A DNA stretch of 64,000 bases from an uncultured Bacteroidales bacterium (GCA_902800305.1 CADCDP010000017.1:1-64000); one strand, 5' to 3'. Shown: positions 55,609 to 64,000, counted from the stretch's first letter. Numbers and translations are program-made. Notes: generated by a model not told the origin, from the letters alone.

Positions 55609-56379
55609 CTATTTTGCCATTAGCACCAGAGTGGCCATATAGAAAGAGAGTTCAGCAAGAAGACAGACAGCTCCACAGCAGTCGCCTGTGTATCCTTGGA
55701 GTTTGCGCCCTATGTAGATAAAAAGGAATATCACGACAACAATGGAAGTGAGCACGGCCATCCACCAAGTGGCATCAGTAAGGAAGAGCAGTGGAATGGA
55801 TGGCAAAAGCCCCTGAAGCGCAAGACTGATGGTTGCTCCGACACCGATGGAACGATAAACCGTTTTGTTCTTTGCGTCTTCTTCACGACGTGCGTATGGC
55901 AAGAAATTGACGATTTGGCTGGAGAGCATCTTGGCCAAAGGGTCTGCGGCAAGGATAGCAAAGACGGCGGTCATGGGCGGCAGGGAGATAAGGATGCCAC
56001 ACAACAGGGCAAAATAGAAGATTAGGGCTATGACTCCATAGGTGCCGATGTGAGAATCCTTCATGATGGTAAGGATGCGCTGACGGTCGGAACCTCCACC
56101 AAAACCGTCGAAGAAGTCTGCAAGACCATCTTCGTGGAGCGCACCTGTCACCCACAGTCGGACGATGACTGCAAGGATGACTGCTATGGGGTATGGTAAG
56201 ACATGGGTACATAGAAAAAGGGTTGCAGCCATGATGCATCCTGTAAGCCAGCCGACCAATGGCCAATGTTCAACAACACTGGCATAGGCTTCTTTAGGTG
56301 GCTGATAAACTCGCCAGAATGGAAGACGAGTGAAGAATATGAAAGAAGCGATTATGCGGTCATGCAGTTTTACGGTCAT
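55609..56379 (-). CDS. cobS: Adenosylcobinamide-GDP ribazoletransferase (cobalamin synthase)
   Basis: This 256-residue integral membrane enzyme joins alpha-ribazole (or its phosphate) to adenosylcobinamide-GDP, the last assembly step. It shows FFTRLPFWRV near the N-terminus and the metal-binding ALHEDGLADFFDGFGGG, followed by RILTIMKDSHIGTYGV, with five or six hydrophobic helices. It is the last gene of the operon, 12 nt after cobT. Confidence 0.95.
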   Translation of the reverse strand: MTVKLHDRIIASFIFFTRLPFWRVYQPPKEAYASVVEHWPLVGWLTGCIMAATLFLCTHVLPYPIAVILAVIVRLWVTGALHEDGLADFFDGFGGGSDRQRILTIMKDSHIGTYGVIALIFYFALLCGILISLPPMTAVFAILAADPLAKMLSSQIVNFLPYARREEDAKNKTVYRSIGVGATISLALQGLLPSIPLLFLTDATWWMAVLTSIVVVIFLFIYIGRKLQGYTGDCCGAVCLLAELSFYMATLVLMAK

Positions 56380-56391
56380 AGGGTTATACGG

Positions 56392-57444
56392 TTAAAAATA
56401 TTTAGTAATTCTGGCATTATCGAAGTTGTTCATTTCGTTCATCATACGAACTGCGGAATCAACAATGGGGAAGGCACAAAGGGCACCAGTCCCTTCACCA
56501 AGCCTCATTCCCAAGGAAAGAATGGGTTCTGCGCCAAGAGCATCAAGCATTCGACGATGTCCACTTTCGTCGCCACAATGTCCGAATATCATATAAGCCT
56601 TGGCTGCTGGATAAAGCTGACAAGCGGCCAAGGCACAAGCAGTCATGATGAAGCCATCAACAAGAATGAGCATCTTCAGTTCGGAAGCACGAAGCATGGC
56701 ACCTATGGCAGCCACCATCTCGAATCCACCAAAGTAACGGATAATCTCGTCTGCTTTTGCGTTTACTGGATGGAGGCGGAGGAAGCGATCGAGCGACTTG
56801 CCGAGCACTTCACGCTTATGGACAATGCCTGCTGTATTGAGTCCTGCACCAGCGCCAATGCACTCGTCGAGAGGCATCTGACAAAAAAGACTCATCCAAA
56901 TGGAGGATGGAGAGGTGTTGGCTATACCCATTTCGCCCACACACAGCACTTGACATCCTTCTGCATGGCATTCATCAACAAGGTCAATACCTACTTGAAG
57001 AGTCCGTTCATATTCTTCCTGCGTCATGGCTGGGTCATAGAGGAAGTTGCGCGTGCCGTAGGCAATCTTGCGGTTGATGATGCCAGAGATGTCGGAAAGG
57101 TCGTGGTCAACCCCCACATCCACGACTCGCAAGTGGAAACCATGCTGACGGCAGAACATATTCACTCCTCCCCCACCCTTCGTGAAGTTGACCATCTGCT
57201 GCCAAGTGACTTCTCTTGGCGAAACACTGACTCCTTCACGTTCGATGCCGTGATCTCCACCTAAAAGAAGATGGCAGGGGTGCGACAAGGAAGGGGTGAG
57301 GGTCTGTTGGGCGAGGCATATCTGCATGGCAAGCGTTTCGAGACGACCCAAAGAACCTTTGGGCTTATTGAGATTGTCGATTTTCTCTTGAATGATGGGA
57401 CGAAGAGCCTCATCGGGGGATGTTATATGGAAAGTGGGAATCAT
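56392..57444 (-). CDS. cobT: Nicotinate-nucleotide-dimethylbenzimidazole phosphoribosyltransferase
   Basis: This 350-residue CobT makes alpha-ribazole phosphate to activate the lower ligand. It has NKPKGSLGRLETLA near the start, LLGGDHGIEREGVS, and VGEMGIANTSPSSI, plus GAGAGLNTAGIVHKREVL with the downstream catalytic Glu region around FGGFEMVAAIGAML. It is of typical length and sits between cobU and cobS. The source of dimethylbenzimidazole or another base is not encoded in the window. Confidence 0.95.
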   Translation of the reverse strand: MIPTFHITSPDEALRPIIQEKIDNLNKPKGSLGRLETLAMQICLAQQTLTPSLSHPCHLLLGGDHGIEREGVSVSPREVTWQQMVNFTKGGGGVNMFCRQHGFHLRVVDVGVDHDLSDISGIINRKIAYGTRNFLYDPAMTQEEYERTLQVGIDLVDECHAEGCQVLCVGEMGIANTSPSSIWMSLFCQMPLDECIGAGAGLNTAGIVHKREVLGKSLDRFLRLHPVNAKADEIIRYFGGFEMVAAIGAMLRASELKMLILVDGFIMTACALAACQLYPAAKAYMIFGHCGDESGHRRMLDALGAEPILSLGMRLGEGTGALCAFPIVDSAVRMMNEMNNFDNARITKYF

Positions 57445-57473
57445 AGGGTGGATGTAGTGATAGTGATGATGGG

Positions 57474-57980
57474 TTATTTGATTTTCACGGGGATTCCGCT
57501 GACCATCAGCGTTACCTCGTCGGCATGTTGGGCAACATATTGGTTCATCCAGCCTTGCAGGTCGGTAAACTGGCGTTGCACGGCATTGTCGCTCACACCA
57601 CCTGAACCAATCTCGTTAGTGACAAAAATGAAGGTGGCATCTTGGGCAATGAAACGGTCGAACTCTGCTTTAAGGGTATCGAGTGCCTTGTCCACACCTT
57701 GTAATTCAAAGAAGAAGTTGGTACACCAGAGCGTGATGCAGTCAATAACAGCGACACGTCCTGTGAGGTCGTGACGACTCAGGAACTTCTCTTCTTCGAT
57801 GTTGTCCCATTCGGAACCACGTCGTGCCTGATGTTTGGCTACTCGTTGACGGAACTCATCGTCCCATACATGTGCCGTCGCCACATAGACGGGATTGGAA
57901 CTTAGGGAAAGGGCAAGACGTTCGGCATATTGACTTTTGCCAGAACGTTGACCACCGGTGATAAGGATGATTTTCTTCAT
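57474..57980 (-). CDS. cobU: Adenosylcobinamide kinase/guanylyltransferase
   Basis: This 168-residue bifunctional enzyme phosphorylates adenosylcobinamide and then adds GMP. It has P-loop ILITGGQRSGKSQYAE, the guanylylation-site His in KHQARRGSEWDNIEEE, and VIDCITLWCTNFFFE. Its start overlaps the cbiB stop by 4 nt; cobT follows 29 nt later. Confidence 0.95.
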   Translation of the reverse strand: MKKIILITGGQRSGKSQYAERLALSLSSNPVYVATAHVWDDEFRQRVAKHQARRGSEWDNIEEEKFLSRHDLTGRVAVIDCITLWCTNFFFELQGVDKALDTLKAEFDRFIAQDATFIFVTNEIGSGGVSDNAVQRQFTDLQGWMNQYVAQHADEVTLMVSGIPVKIK

Positions 57981-58996
57981 GCTATAATAGAATAGAGGAA
58001 AGGACTGAAAACGAGGAACCCAATCATCATGACCATATACTTAACGAGTAACAGCACGATGGCAAGACATTCCACTCTTCGGTTGATACGTATGGCAACG
58101 TGCATATCTTCTGTGGTAAGTGGCCGTTCGTTCTCACCAATAAAGGGCTTGTCGAAAAGTTGACCGAAGTAGGTGTGAGGGCCACCAAAGCGGCAGTTGA
58201 GGATGCCAGCAAGAGCAGCTTCGGGATAGCCACTATTGGGGGAAGCATGCTTGGAGCCGTACTTGGCTACGAACTTCAGTAGGGAAAACCTGCCTGAAAC
58301 CAACACCATAAGGAATGCGGTAAGACGGGCTGGAATGTAGTTCGCCACATCGTCGAGACGGGCAGCGAAACAGCCAAAGTCTTTGTAGCGGTCAGTCTTG
58401 TAACCAATCATCGAGTCGAGGGTGTTGACCATCTTGTATGCCAGCATACCAGGAACACCACCTATGGCAAGCCAGAACAGCGGGGCTATGACTCCGTCGC
58501 TGAGATTTTCGGATAGGGTTTCGAGTGCTGCGGTTCGGATTTCTTGGGCAGAAAGTTCGGAAGTGTCGCGTCCCACGATGCGAGCCACCTGCTTACGCCC
58601 TTCTTCAAGAGAACGGTCAACAGCAATAAAGGTCTGGCGCACCTCACGAATAAGCGTGGTGCCAGCGAGACACCAAAAGATGATGAGAGAACGGAAGGCG
58701 GTGGTTGCCCAAAGGTCTTTTATATCGAGAAGTCTAATATCCATGGAGTCATATGCCCCCCAGTCGCTGAGGAATCCATCTATAAGATAGAAAAGCAAGA
58801 AAACGGACATCACAAGCATCATGGCGAGGAACGCCCCTTTCAGCTTGCGATGTGTGCCTTTGTTGAGGTGTCTTTCGCCAAAAGCAATCGCCTTGCCAAA
58901 CCACACAACAGGATGTGGCATCCATAGCGGGTCGCCTAAAAAGAAATCAAGAAGCCAACCGATGAGTAAAGGTAATATGTAGGTTTGCGGTATCAT
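57977..58996 (-). CDS. cbiB: Adenosylcobinamide-phosphate synthase CbiB
   Basis: This 339-residue integral membrane enzyme attaches the aminopropanol(-phosphate) arm to adenosylcobyric acid. It has GWLLDFFLGDPLWMPHPVVW near the N-terminus, ALETLSENLSDGVIAPLFW and YPEAALAGILNCRFGGPHTY. It overlaps the aminotransferase-like gene by 4 nt upstream and cobU by 4 nt downstream, so the three are translationally linked. Confidence 0.94.
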   Translation of the reverse strand: MIPQTYILPLLIGWLLDFFLGDPLWMPHPVVWFGKAIAFGERHLNKGTHRKLKGAFLAMMLVMSVFLLFYLIDGFLSDWGAYDSMDIRLLDIKDLWATTAFRSLIIFWCLAGTTLIREVRQTFIAVDRSLEEGRKQVARIVGRDTSELSAQEIRTAALETLSENLSDGVIAPLFWLAIGGVPGMLAYKMVNTLDSMIGYKTDRYKDFGCFAARLDDVANYIPARLTAFLMVLVSGRFSLLKFVAKYGSKHASPNSGYPEAALAGILNCRFGGPHTYFGQLFDKPFIGENERPLTTEDMHVAIRINRRVECLAIVLLLVKYMVMMIGFLVFSPFLYSIIA

Positions 58997-60018
58997 CCTT
59001 TTAGCGTTATGAACTGGGAAATGGTATCAACCAAAGCATCGTTCTCTTCAGGCGACTGAGCAGCAATACGGAAGTGATGTGGGGTAAGCCCTCGGAAGTT
59101 GGAGGCATCACGAATGAGGATGCTATGATGTTTTGCGAGGAAGGCTTTAAGTTCTGCAGAAGTTTGGGGATGAATGGTGCAGAGGAAGAAGTTGGTTTGG
59201 GTATCGACACAGTCGATACATACAAAACGGGAGAGACGGGAGCGGAGGCGTTGGGTTTCTTGGAGGTAGGCTGTAGGATTGGGAATGATCCGCTGTTGAT
59301 GCGTGAGCAACCATTTACATGCTTCAACGGCAAGGGCATTGACTGACCAAGGACGGTAGTGGTTGCGGAGGACGGAAATAAGTTGTGGAGATGCCACAAC
59401 ATAGCCGACACGGAGACCAGGGATGGCATACTGCTTGGTCATGGAGTGAAGCTGAAGGACATTACCCATGCGCACAGCTTCTTGAGGGGAGAGCATTGGG
59501 GCAAGGGTGTAGTTCTCGTATGATTGGTCAATGACGAGCAAGTCATGCTTAGCAGCAAGTTCCTCAATGAAAGAGGCAGAGAAGACTTCTCCTGTGGGGT
59601 TGTTAGGGTTGCAAAGCCAACAAAGAACTGCATCTTCGCTTTCTTGATAGCCGAAGACATGGCACGCATCCTCGTACTCGGAGAATGTGGGAGGAAAGAC
59701 TTTGAAAGTAGGGACAGGAGGAGGTGTCGTCGGGGAAACTGACGACCACGGAGACAAACGGAACGCCTGTGCTATTAAGTAGATGGCATCTGTGGCTCCG
59801 CTGGTCACCAGCACCTCATCTTCATCAATGCCATATTCATAGGCAATCATCGTCTCCAACGAACGGGGGTAAGGTTCGGGATAGGAACGGATAAGGTCGA
59901 TGTGTCGGCAAAGATGAGCCTCCAACTCCGAAAGGTTGGCATGGGCATAAATATTAGAACTGAAGTTCATGCGGATGCCCTCGTAGTTGTATATGTCATC
60001 TCCATGTCCGTCAAGCAT
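58993..60018 (-). CDS. cobD: PLP-dependent aminotransferase-fold enzyme, probable threonine-phosphate decarboxylase
   Basis: This 341-residue fold type I PLP enzyme is similar to histidinol-phosphate aminotransferase. It opens with HGDDIYNYEGIRMNFSSNI, like CobD/CobC, and the PLP lysine is in LHSMTKQYAIPGLRVGY. LVTSGATDAIYLIAQAF and CWLCNPNNPTGEVF are the usual cofactor and substrate segments. Its place between cobQ and cbiB supports making (R)-1-amino-2-propanol phosphate from threonine phosphate. Histidinol-phosphate aminotransferase is the alternative by sequence alone. Confidence 0.85.
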   Translation of the reverse strand: MLDGHGDDIYNYEGIRMNFSSNIYAHANLSELEAHLCRHIDLIRSYPEPYPRSLETMIAYEYGIDEDEVLVTSGATDAIYLIAQAFRLSPWSSVSPTTPPPVPTFKVFPPTFSEYEDACHVFGYQESEDAVLCWLCNPNNPTGEVFSASFIEELAAKHDLLVIDQSYENYTLAPMLSPQEAVRMGNVLQLHSMTKQYAIPGLRVGYVVASPQLISVLRNHYRPWSVNALAVEACKWLLTHQQRIIPNPTAYLQETQRLRSRLSRFVCIDCVDTQTNFFLCTIHPQTSAELKAFLAKHHSILIRDASNFRGLTPHHFRIAAQSPEENDALVDTISQFITLKG

Positions 60019-60024
60019 AGCCCT

Positions 60025-61545
60025 TTAAGATTCAATTGAGTACTTTAAAATTTGATAGAGTTTGTCCATATTGAGATGCTGGCGCACATGGTCAGCTAGC
60101 AAATCGTATTGTTGTTCCTTGAAAGCGTGGTAGTCGAAAGACGTGCTGCGCTCTTTTAGCTTCTGGGAAAAAGGAAGTAAAAGACGGTCAATGAAAGGAG
60201 CATTGTCGAGGATGCCGTGGATGTACGTGCCCATACATCGGTCGGATGCCTTATAGCCATCGGGGGAGCCGTCCCTAAGTGTCACCAATGGATGATGGGG
60301 AGCGTCAGCACATGGGTGCGTTTCTCCACAATGAATCTCATAGCCCGTCATGCCGCCATCGAAGGTGACTTGGCGAGTCGTTTTATTTGTCGTGAGGGTC
60401 GTGGTGACGGGCAACAATCCAAGTCCTGGCAGACGTTCCATCTCTCCTTCTATATGTAGAGGGTCGCACACCTCCACACCCATCATCTGATAGCCCCCAC
60501 AAATGCCCATCACAGTGGCACCTTCCCGATGGGCACGGACAATCGCCTGTGCCACACCATTGCGGCGCAGTTCGTAGAGGTCACTCAGGGTGGATTTACT
60601 GCCTGGCAGGATGATAATGTCGCTCTTTAAGAGGTCATCGGTGTTGTTCGTGTAGAAGAGGTGTACACGCGGGTCTCGTTCCAAGACATTGAAGTCTGTG
60701 AAGTTGGAGAGATGGCGTAAGAGAACAATTGCCACATTCACACACCCTTGTTGGGCGGTCTTCGCCTTCAGGGCGAGGTCCACGCTGTCTTCCTCCTCGA
60801 TGTGAATGTCCTTGTAGTAAGGCACCACACCTAAGACGGGAATACCACAGAGGTCTTCCAACATCTTCCTGCCATCCTCGAACAGCCGCAGGTCTCCTCT
60901 GAACTTGTTGATAATAATACCCTTCACGAGTTTTCTGTCCTCCGGCGTTTGTAAGGCAATGCTGCCATAGACAGAGGCAAAGACCCCGCCCCTGTCTATA
61001 TCTCCCACCAGAATGACATCAGCATTGGCATGGCGAGCCATAGGCATGTTCACGAGGTCGTGGTCACGCAGATTAATTTCAGAGATGCTGCCGGCGCCCT
61101 CCATCACGATGGGGTTGTAACGGGTATTCAGGCGGTCGAAGGCAGAACAGACCTCTTTCCGAAAGTCGATGACGGGGGTATTGGGGTGAGTGGAATGAGA
61201 GGGAGGGGATGATGGGGATTTGCGCCAAAAGTCGTAGGCATCACGGTTGCCAATGGGAATGCCATGCAGCACAACTTGGCTGGTGTGATCGCTTTGAGGC
61301 TTGAGGAGGAGAGGGTTCATGTCCGTATGACAAGGAATGCCAGCGGCTTCGGCTTGTACGGCTTGAGCACGTCCGATTTCCAGTCCTTCGGGGGTGGCGT
61401 AGGAGTTCAGTGCCATGTTTTGTGCCTTGAAAGGAGCGGGATGATAGCCATCTTGCAGAAAGATACGACATAACGCCGTGGCAAGGATGCTCTTACCAAC
61501 GTCGCTGCCAGTACCGGCTAACATGATGGGGTGAAGTCGCTTCAT
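60025..61545 (-). CDS. cobQ: Cobyric acid synthase
   Basis: This 506-residue amidotransferase amidates carboxylates b, d, e and g of the corrin ring. The N-terminal dethiobiotin-synthetase-like ATPase has MLAGTGSDVGKSILATAL and KAQNMALNSYATPEGLEIG. The C-terminal class I glutaminase has its Cys in VMGICGGYQMMG and its His in TYIHGILDN. It starts 16 nt after the short cobB downstream ORF and ends 6 nt before the CobD-like gene. Confidence 0.96.
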   Translation of the reverse strand: MKRLHPIMLAGTGSDVGKSILATALCRIFLQDGYHPAPFKAQNMALNSYATPEGLEIGRAQAVQAEAAGIPCHTDMNPLLLKPQSDHTSQVVLHGIPIGNRDAYDFWRKSPSSPPSHSTHPNTPVIDFRKEVCSAFDRLNTRYNPIVMEGAGSISEINLRDHDLVNMPMARHANADVILVGDIDRGGVFASVYGSIALQTPEDRKLVKGIIINKFRGDLRLFEDGRKMLEDLCGIPVLGVVPYYKDIHIEEEDSVDLALKAKTAQQGCVNVAIVLLRHLSNFTDFNVLERDPRVHLFYTNNTDDLLKSDIIILPGSKSTLSDLYELRRNGVAQAIVRAHREGATVMGICGGYQMMGVEVCDPLHIEGEMERLPGLGLLPVTTTLTTNKTTRQVTFDGGMTGYEIHCGETHPCADAPHHPLVTLRDGSPDGYKASDRCMGTYIHGILDNAPFIDRLLLPFSQKLKERSTSFDYHAFKEQQYDLLADHVRQHLNMDKLYQILKYSIES

Positions 61546-61561
61546 CTGTCTAAAATCTCTC

Positions 61562-62095
61562 CTATATTATATATATATGTGTATAGCTTGCCAGCACATG
61601 CTTGTACTTGAACACAGGTGTCGATACAGGTTCACCTTTCGCATTATAGACCTGCACAGCGGAAGGTGGTACCTCTCCAAAGAACTGTGTGTAGTGGAAC
61701 TCATGTCCACGAAACTCCTTCCCGTCCAGCACGAAGTATCGATAGCCCAAAGAGAGCTTGCGGTCAGCCTTTCGTGCCGTGATGCGATAAGGCAGAACTC
61801 CGCACATGGGGTAGTCGCCAGCGTCTGTAAGAATGCTCTGGCACAGGTACATCATGCCACCACATTCCGCTATGATGCGTCCGCCCCCTTCGGCATAGTC
61901 ACGGATGGCCTTGCGGCAAGACTCATTGGCAGCAAGCGCATCCAAGTGTTTCTCGGGATAACCACCAGGGAGGTACAACAACTCGCAATCGCTCAGGTGG
62001 GGCACATCTTTTTCGGGGTCGAAGAAGGTAATATGCTCCCATTGGTCGATGTTCTCTTGATAGAAGAAAGAGAACGATTCGGCGTTTTTTGCCAT
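61562..62095 (-). CDS. cobB: Cobyrinate a,c-diamide synthase, C-terminal glutaminase part
   Basis: This 177-residue piece equals the C-terminal half of CobB/CbiA. It has MAKNAESFSFFYQENID at its start, LYLPGGYPEKHL, the glutaminase Cys in IIAECGGMMYLC, and GHEFHYTQFF. Its ATG at 62095 shares the A of the upstream part's TGA (TGATG), a layout suited to reinitiation. The frame is open further upstream to 62119. The C-terminus stops soon after LASYTHIY, a little early for the family. It may be a true second subunit or one half of a frameshifted gene. Confidence 0.82.
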   Translation of the reverse strand: MAKNAESFSFFYQENIDQWEHITFFDPEKDVPHLSDCELLYLPGGYPEKHLDALAANESCRKAIRDYAEGGGRIIAECGGMMYLCQSILTDAGDYPMCGVLPYRITARKADRKLSLGYRYFVLDGKEFRGHEFHYTQFFGEVPPSAVQVYNAKGEPVSTPVFKYKHVLASYTHIYII

Positions 62096-62748
62096 CACAA
62101 GGTGAGTAACTTTTCCCATTGTACGTTCTCCTCTAATAGTTGCAGCAGTTTCTCATTCTTAGCCGACTCTGAGAAATCGAGGCCCAAGTAGCGTGAGGCT
62201 TGTTCCAGTTCTGGGTCTTTCGGGAGGAATCCGAAGCAGGTGACGACCGAGTCGTCACATACTTGACGGAGCATCTCCCGATGGCGTTCTGACCCTACCT
62301 TATTGAAGATAACACCAGCGATGCGCACATCTTCCCGAAAGTGAATGAAACCCGACAGCAAGGCTGCTACAGAGTAGGCAGCGGATTGGGCATCAACGAC
62401 CAGCACTACAGGCAGATGCAGCACACTCGCAATCTCCGCAGAGGAACCTTTGTCACGGTCGTAACCGTCAAACAAGCCCATCATGCCCTCCACCACACAC
62501 ACATCCGCATCAGCACCATAATGGGCAAAAAGCTCCTTCACGTGCTCCTTCGATGCCATAAATGTGTCGAGGTTGATGCTAGGTCTTCCGCACACGGCCT
62601 CGTGAAACTTCGTGTCGATGTAGTCAGGGCCACACTTGAAGGGCTGCACAACCCTCCCCTTCAGTACAAACAACGCCATCAAGCCTCGGGCAACAGTCGT
62701 CTTGCCAGAGCCACTTGTGGGTGCCGCTATGAGAAAGGAATGAGTCAT
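62095..62748 (-). CDS. cobB: Cobyrinate a,c-diamide synthase, N-terminal ATPase part
   Basis: This 217-residue piece holds the CobB/CbiA ATPase. It has P-loop IAAPTSGSGKTTVARGL (residues about 7-23), FKCGPDYIDTKFHE, and VCVVEGMMGLFDGYD. The family protein is normally a single chain of about 430-460 residues; here it ends at EENVQWEKLLTL and the glutaminase half continues in another frame. I start at MTHSFLIAAP (62748) because the promoter box at 62756-62763 rules out an ATG at 62778. It is the first gene of the cobalamin operon and has no riboswitch on its own strand. Confidence 0.85.
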   Translation of the reverse strand: MTHSFLIAAPTSGSGKTTVARGLMALFVLKGRVVQPFKCGPDYIDTKFHEAVCGRPSINLDTFMASKEHVKELFAHYGADADVCVVEGMMGLFDGYDRDKGSSAEIASVLHLPVVLVVDAQSAAYSVAALLSGFIHFREDVRIAGVIFNKVGSERHREMLRQVCDDSVVTCFGFLPKDPELEQASRYLGLDFSESAKNEKLLQLLEENVQWEKLLTL

Positions 62749-62755
62749 TTGAATG

Positions 62756-62763
62756 CAAAGGTA
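62756..62763 (-). promoter_or_regulatory. -7 promoter box for the cobalamin operon
   Basis: On the minus strand the box reads TAccTTTG, ending 7 nt before the cobB ATG at 62748, so the leader is very short or absent. Confidence 0.65.
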
Positions 62764-62835
62764 GGGAGTTTCCATCAATAATAAAAGGAAATAGACGAAA
62801 AGGTGTCAGATACCCCCTAAAAAATCGTTTAAAAA

Positions 62836-62867
62836 TTTGTGCAAGTGAAAGAAAACGCTTACCTTTG
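62836..62867 (+). promoter_or_regulatory. Promoter of the riboswitch-btuB transcript
   Basis: TTTG at 62836-62839 and TAccTTTG at 62860-62867 are spaced by 20 nt, a complete Bacteroidetes-type promoter. Transcription would begin just before the riboswitch. Confidence 0.8.
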
Positions 62868-62879
62868 CCGTCGATTGGC

Positions 62880-63045
62880 AATGATGCGGAGTGATATGCC
62901 GCTTCATGCAAGGGAATCCGGTGAGAATCCGGGGCTGTACCTGCAGCTGTAATCCCCTCTTGTCAACGTCCGTTCAAACAAAGCCACTGGGAGACCGGGA
63001 AGGCGAACGGGCAGGGGGAAAGCCAGAAGACCTGCCAATGCACAA
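62880..63045 (+). ncRNA. Cobalamin riboswitch
   Basis: Landmarks in order are gcaagggaatccggtgagaa, tccggggctgtacctgcagc with tgtaa, aaagccactgggagaccggg, and the B12 box agccagaagacctgcc (63021-63036). This is the adenosylcobalamin-type aptamer. It lies 51 nt upstream of the TonB-dependent receptor and should lower its expression when cobalamin is plentiful. Confidence 0.95.
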
Positions 63046-63095
63046 TGGAACAAGGTTGATGCGCACAGGACTATGCGTGTAAATACCAATATCGT

Positions 63096-64000
63096 ATGAA
63101 GAAATGGCTTCTCGGGTGGGCACTTTTGTGTCTTGCCCAGACATTGTCGGCACAAGACATTCTGAAGGAGGACTCTCTGCAAGAAGTGGTCGTGACAGGT
63201 ACTGGAACCCAGCACCTGCTGAAGGATGCGCCTGTACAGACGGAAGTCATTAGCCGACAAATGCTGCGTAACTTTTCGGGCAGCTCGGTGGCTGACATCC
63301 TCTCAGGACTGACCTCTTCCTTCGCTTTCAACGAGGGCGACATGGGCAGTCAGATGCAGATGAACGGTCTGGGCAACAACTACATACTTATCCTTATCGA
63401 TGGTAAGCGCATCCATGGAGACAATGGCGGCGAGAATGACCTCAGTCTTATCGACCCCTACAATATCGAGAAAATAGAAATCGTTAAAGGGGCTTCGTCG
63501 GCACTCTATGGAAGTGATGCCATTGCTGGCGTGATAAACATTATCACCAAGAAGCACACGACTGAGGGCCTCCTCTTGGAGAACACTACGCGAGGCGGCT
63601 CCTACGGCGAACTGCGCCAACATGATGGCGTTGCCCTGAACTTGGGCAAGCTGAAGAGTTACACCAATTTCCAACTGCAACATAGTGATGGATGGCAGAA
63701 TACGTCGAAGGAAGACCCTCATCAAACAGAGTTCGTTATCACCGATTCACGCAATAAGACCGTGAACCGCTACACGAACTGGCAGATAGCGGAGCACCTC
63801 ATTTTCGCCATCAACAAAGACATCGAGTTGTATGCGGATGGAACGCTCTATCGAAAGCGTATCTATCGTCCCAGCGGCAAACACCCTGGGGTGGATGTGA
63901 AAACGTATGACCTGCGCTATAACAATGCTTCAGCCTCCGTGGGTGGGAAATGGCGATTGGAGGGAACCGATGTGATTACCTTGGACGTGGATTGGAACCG
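63096..64000 (+). CDS. btuB: TonB-dependent cobalamin receptor (BtuB-like), partial
   Basis: The reading frame is open from ATG 63096 to the window end, about 301 residues, so the C-terminus is missing. It has a signal peptide (MKKWLLGWALLCLAQTLSAQ), a TonB-box-like LQEVVVTGTG, and a plug domain with APVQTEVISRQML, LILIDGKRIHGD, and IEIVKGASSALYGSDAIAGV followed by INIITKK. The first beta-strands of the barrel begin after about residue 150. The riboswitch directly upstream identifies the substrate as cobalamin or a related corrinoid. Confidence 0.9.
   Translation, partial: MKKWLLGWALLCLAQTLSAQDILKEDSLQEVVVTGTGTQHLLKDAPVQTEVISRQMLRNFSGSSVADILSGLTSSFAFNEGDMGSQMQMNGLGNNYILILIDGKRIHGDNGGENDLSLIDPYNIEKIEIVKGASSALYGSDAIAGVINIITKKHTTEGLLLENTTRGGSYGELRQHDGVALNLGKLKSYTNFQLQHSDGWQNTSKEDPHQTEFVITDSRNKTVNRYTNWQIAEHLIFAINKDIELYADGTLYRKRIYRPSGKHPGVDVKTYDLRYNNASASVGGKWRLEGTDVITLDVDWN

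Noticed and set aside
55403..55609. Small protein with seven-residue ICTNPTF-type repeats
   Set aside because: The pattern follows directly from the 21-bp DNA repeats; a different short frame reads the copy at 0.3 kb, and no promoter is visible.
56266..57264. 332-codon open frame opposite cobT
   Set aside because: It is antisense to cobT, overlaps the cobS start, and has no family similarity.
62860..63045. Riboswitch acting on the cobB operon
   Set aside because: All aptamer landmarks are on the plus strand and oriented towards the receptor gene; none reads on the minus strand.

Overview
The window looks like a chromosome segment of a Bacteroidales bacterium, most likely Prevotellaceae (Prevotella/Segatella-like). 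This rests on gene content and promoters, not on a database search. Supporting signs are repeated TAnnTTTG -7 promoter boxes (the Bacteroidetes sigma-A type), mostly A-rich or absent Shine-Dalgarno sequences, a six-gene Na+-NQR operon, a Nudix-type arabinose regulator with its operon, two-gene glycine decarboxylase, a long SecA, DUF4105 and DUF1573 proteins, and a TonB-dependent cobalamin receptor. I saw no rRNA, tRNA, CRISPR array, prophage or transposase.

Layout. 1-832: repeats only, no gene. 833-8943: ettA (+), then dapA, a TPR protein, glnS and dnaB on the minus strand. 9326-15113: nqrABCDEF. 15606-21854: DUF4105 membrane protein, secreted alkaline-phosphatase-family enzyme, secA. 21892-28416 (minus): lplA-gcvT-gcvH-gcvPA-gcvPB-lpdA, a self-contained glycine cleavage operon with its own lipoate ligase and dihydrolipoyl dehydrogenase. 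28579-31980: AddA/RecB-like helicase-nuclease. 31973-34866 (minus): DUF1573 protein, orphan PTS EIIC of the galactitol type, and a KduI isomerase with a signal peptide. 35466-42522: yidC, then an S9 peptidase, an MFS carrier and a POT peptide transporter. 42876-44563: a fused RsbW-like kinase/STAS protein followed by a soluble histidine kinase. 44740-55156: arabinose catabolism (secreted mutarotase, SSS symporter, araR, araD, araA, araB, transketolase, rpiB). 55609-62748 (minus): late cobalamin genes cobS, cobT, cobU, cbiB, CobD-like aminotransferase, cobQ and cobB. 62880-64000: cobalamin riboswitch and the start of a BtuB-type receptor that runs off the window.

How the parts work together. 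The arabinose locus imports the sugar and converts it to xylulose-5-P, which feeds the non-oxidative pentose phosphate enzymes encoded at its end. The cobalamin locus takes cobyrinate-level or salvaged corrinoids to cobalamin, with uptake switched by the riboswitch on the opposite strand. NQR supplies the sodium gradient that an SSS symporter would use. Peptide breakdown and uptake sit together after yidC.

Two genes look broken or split. Transketolase has a frame change best explained by a 23-nt deletion. CobB is cut into two ORFs joined by TGATG. Several intergenic gaps hold related repeat elements: 21-bp and 23-bp tandem arrays and long hairpins, some present in two copies.
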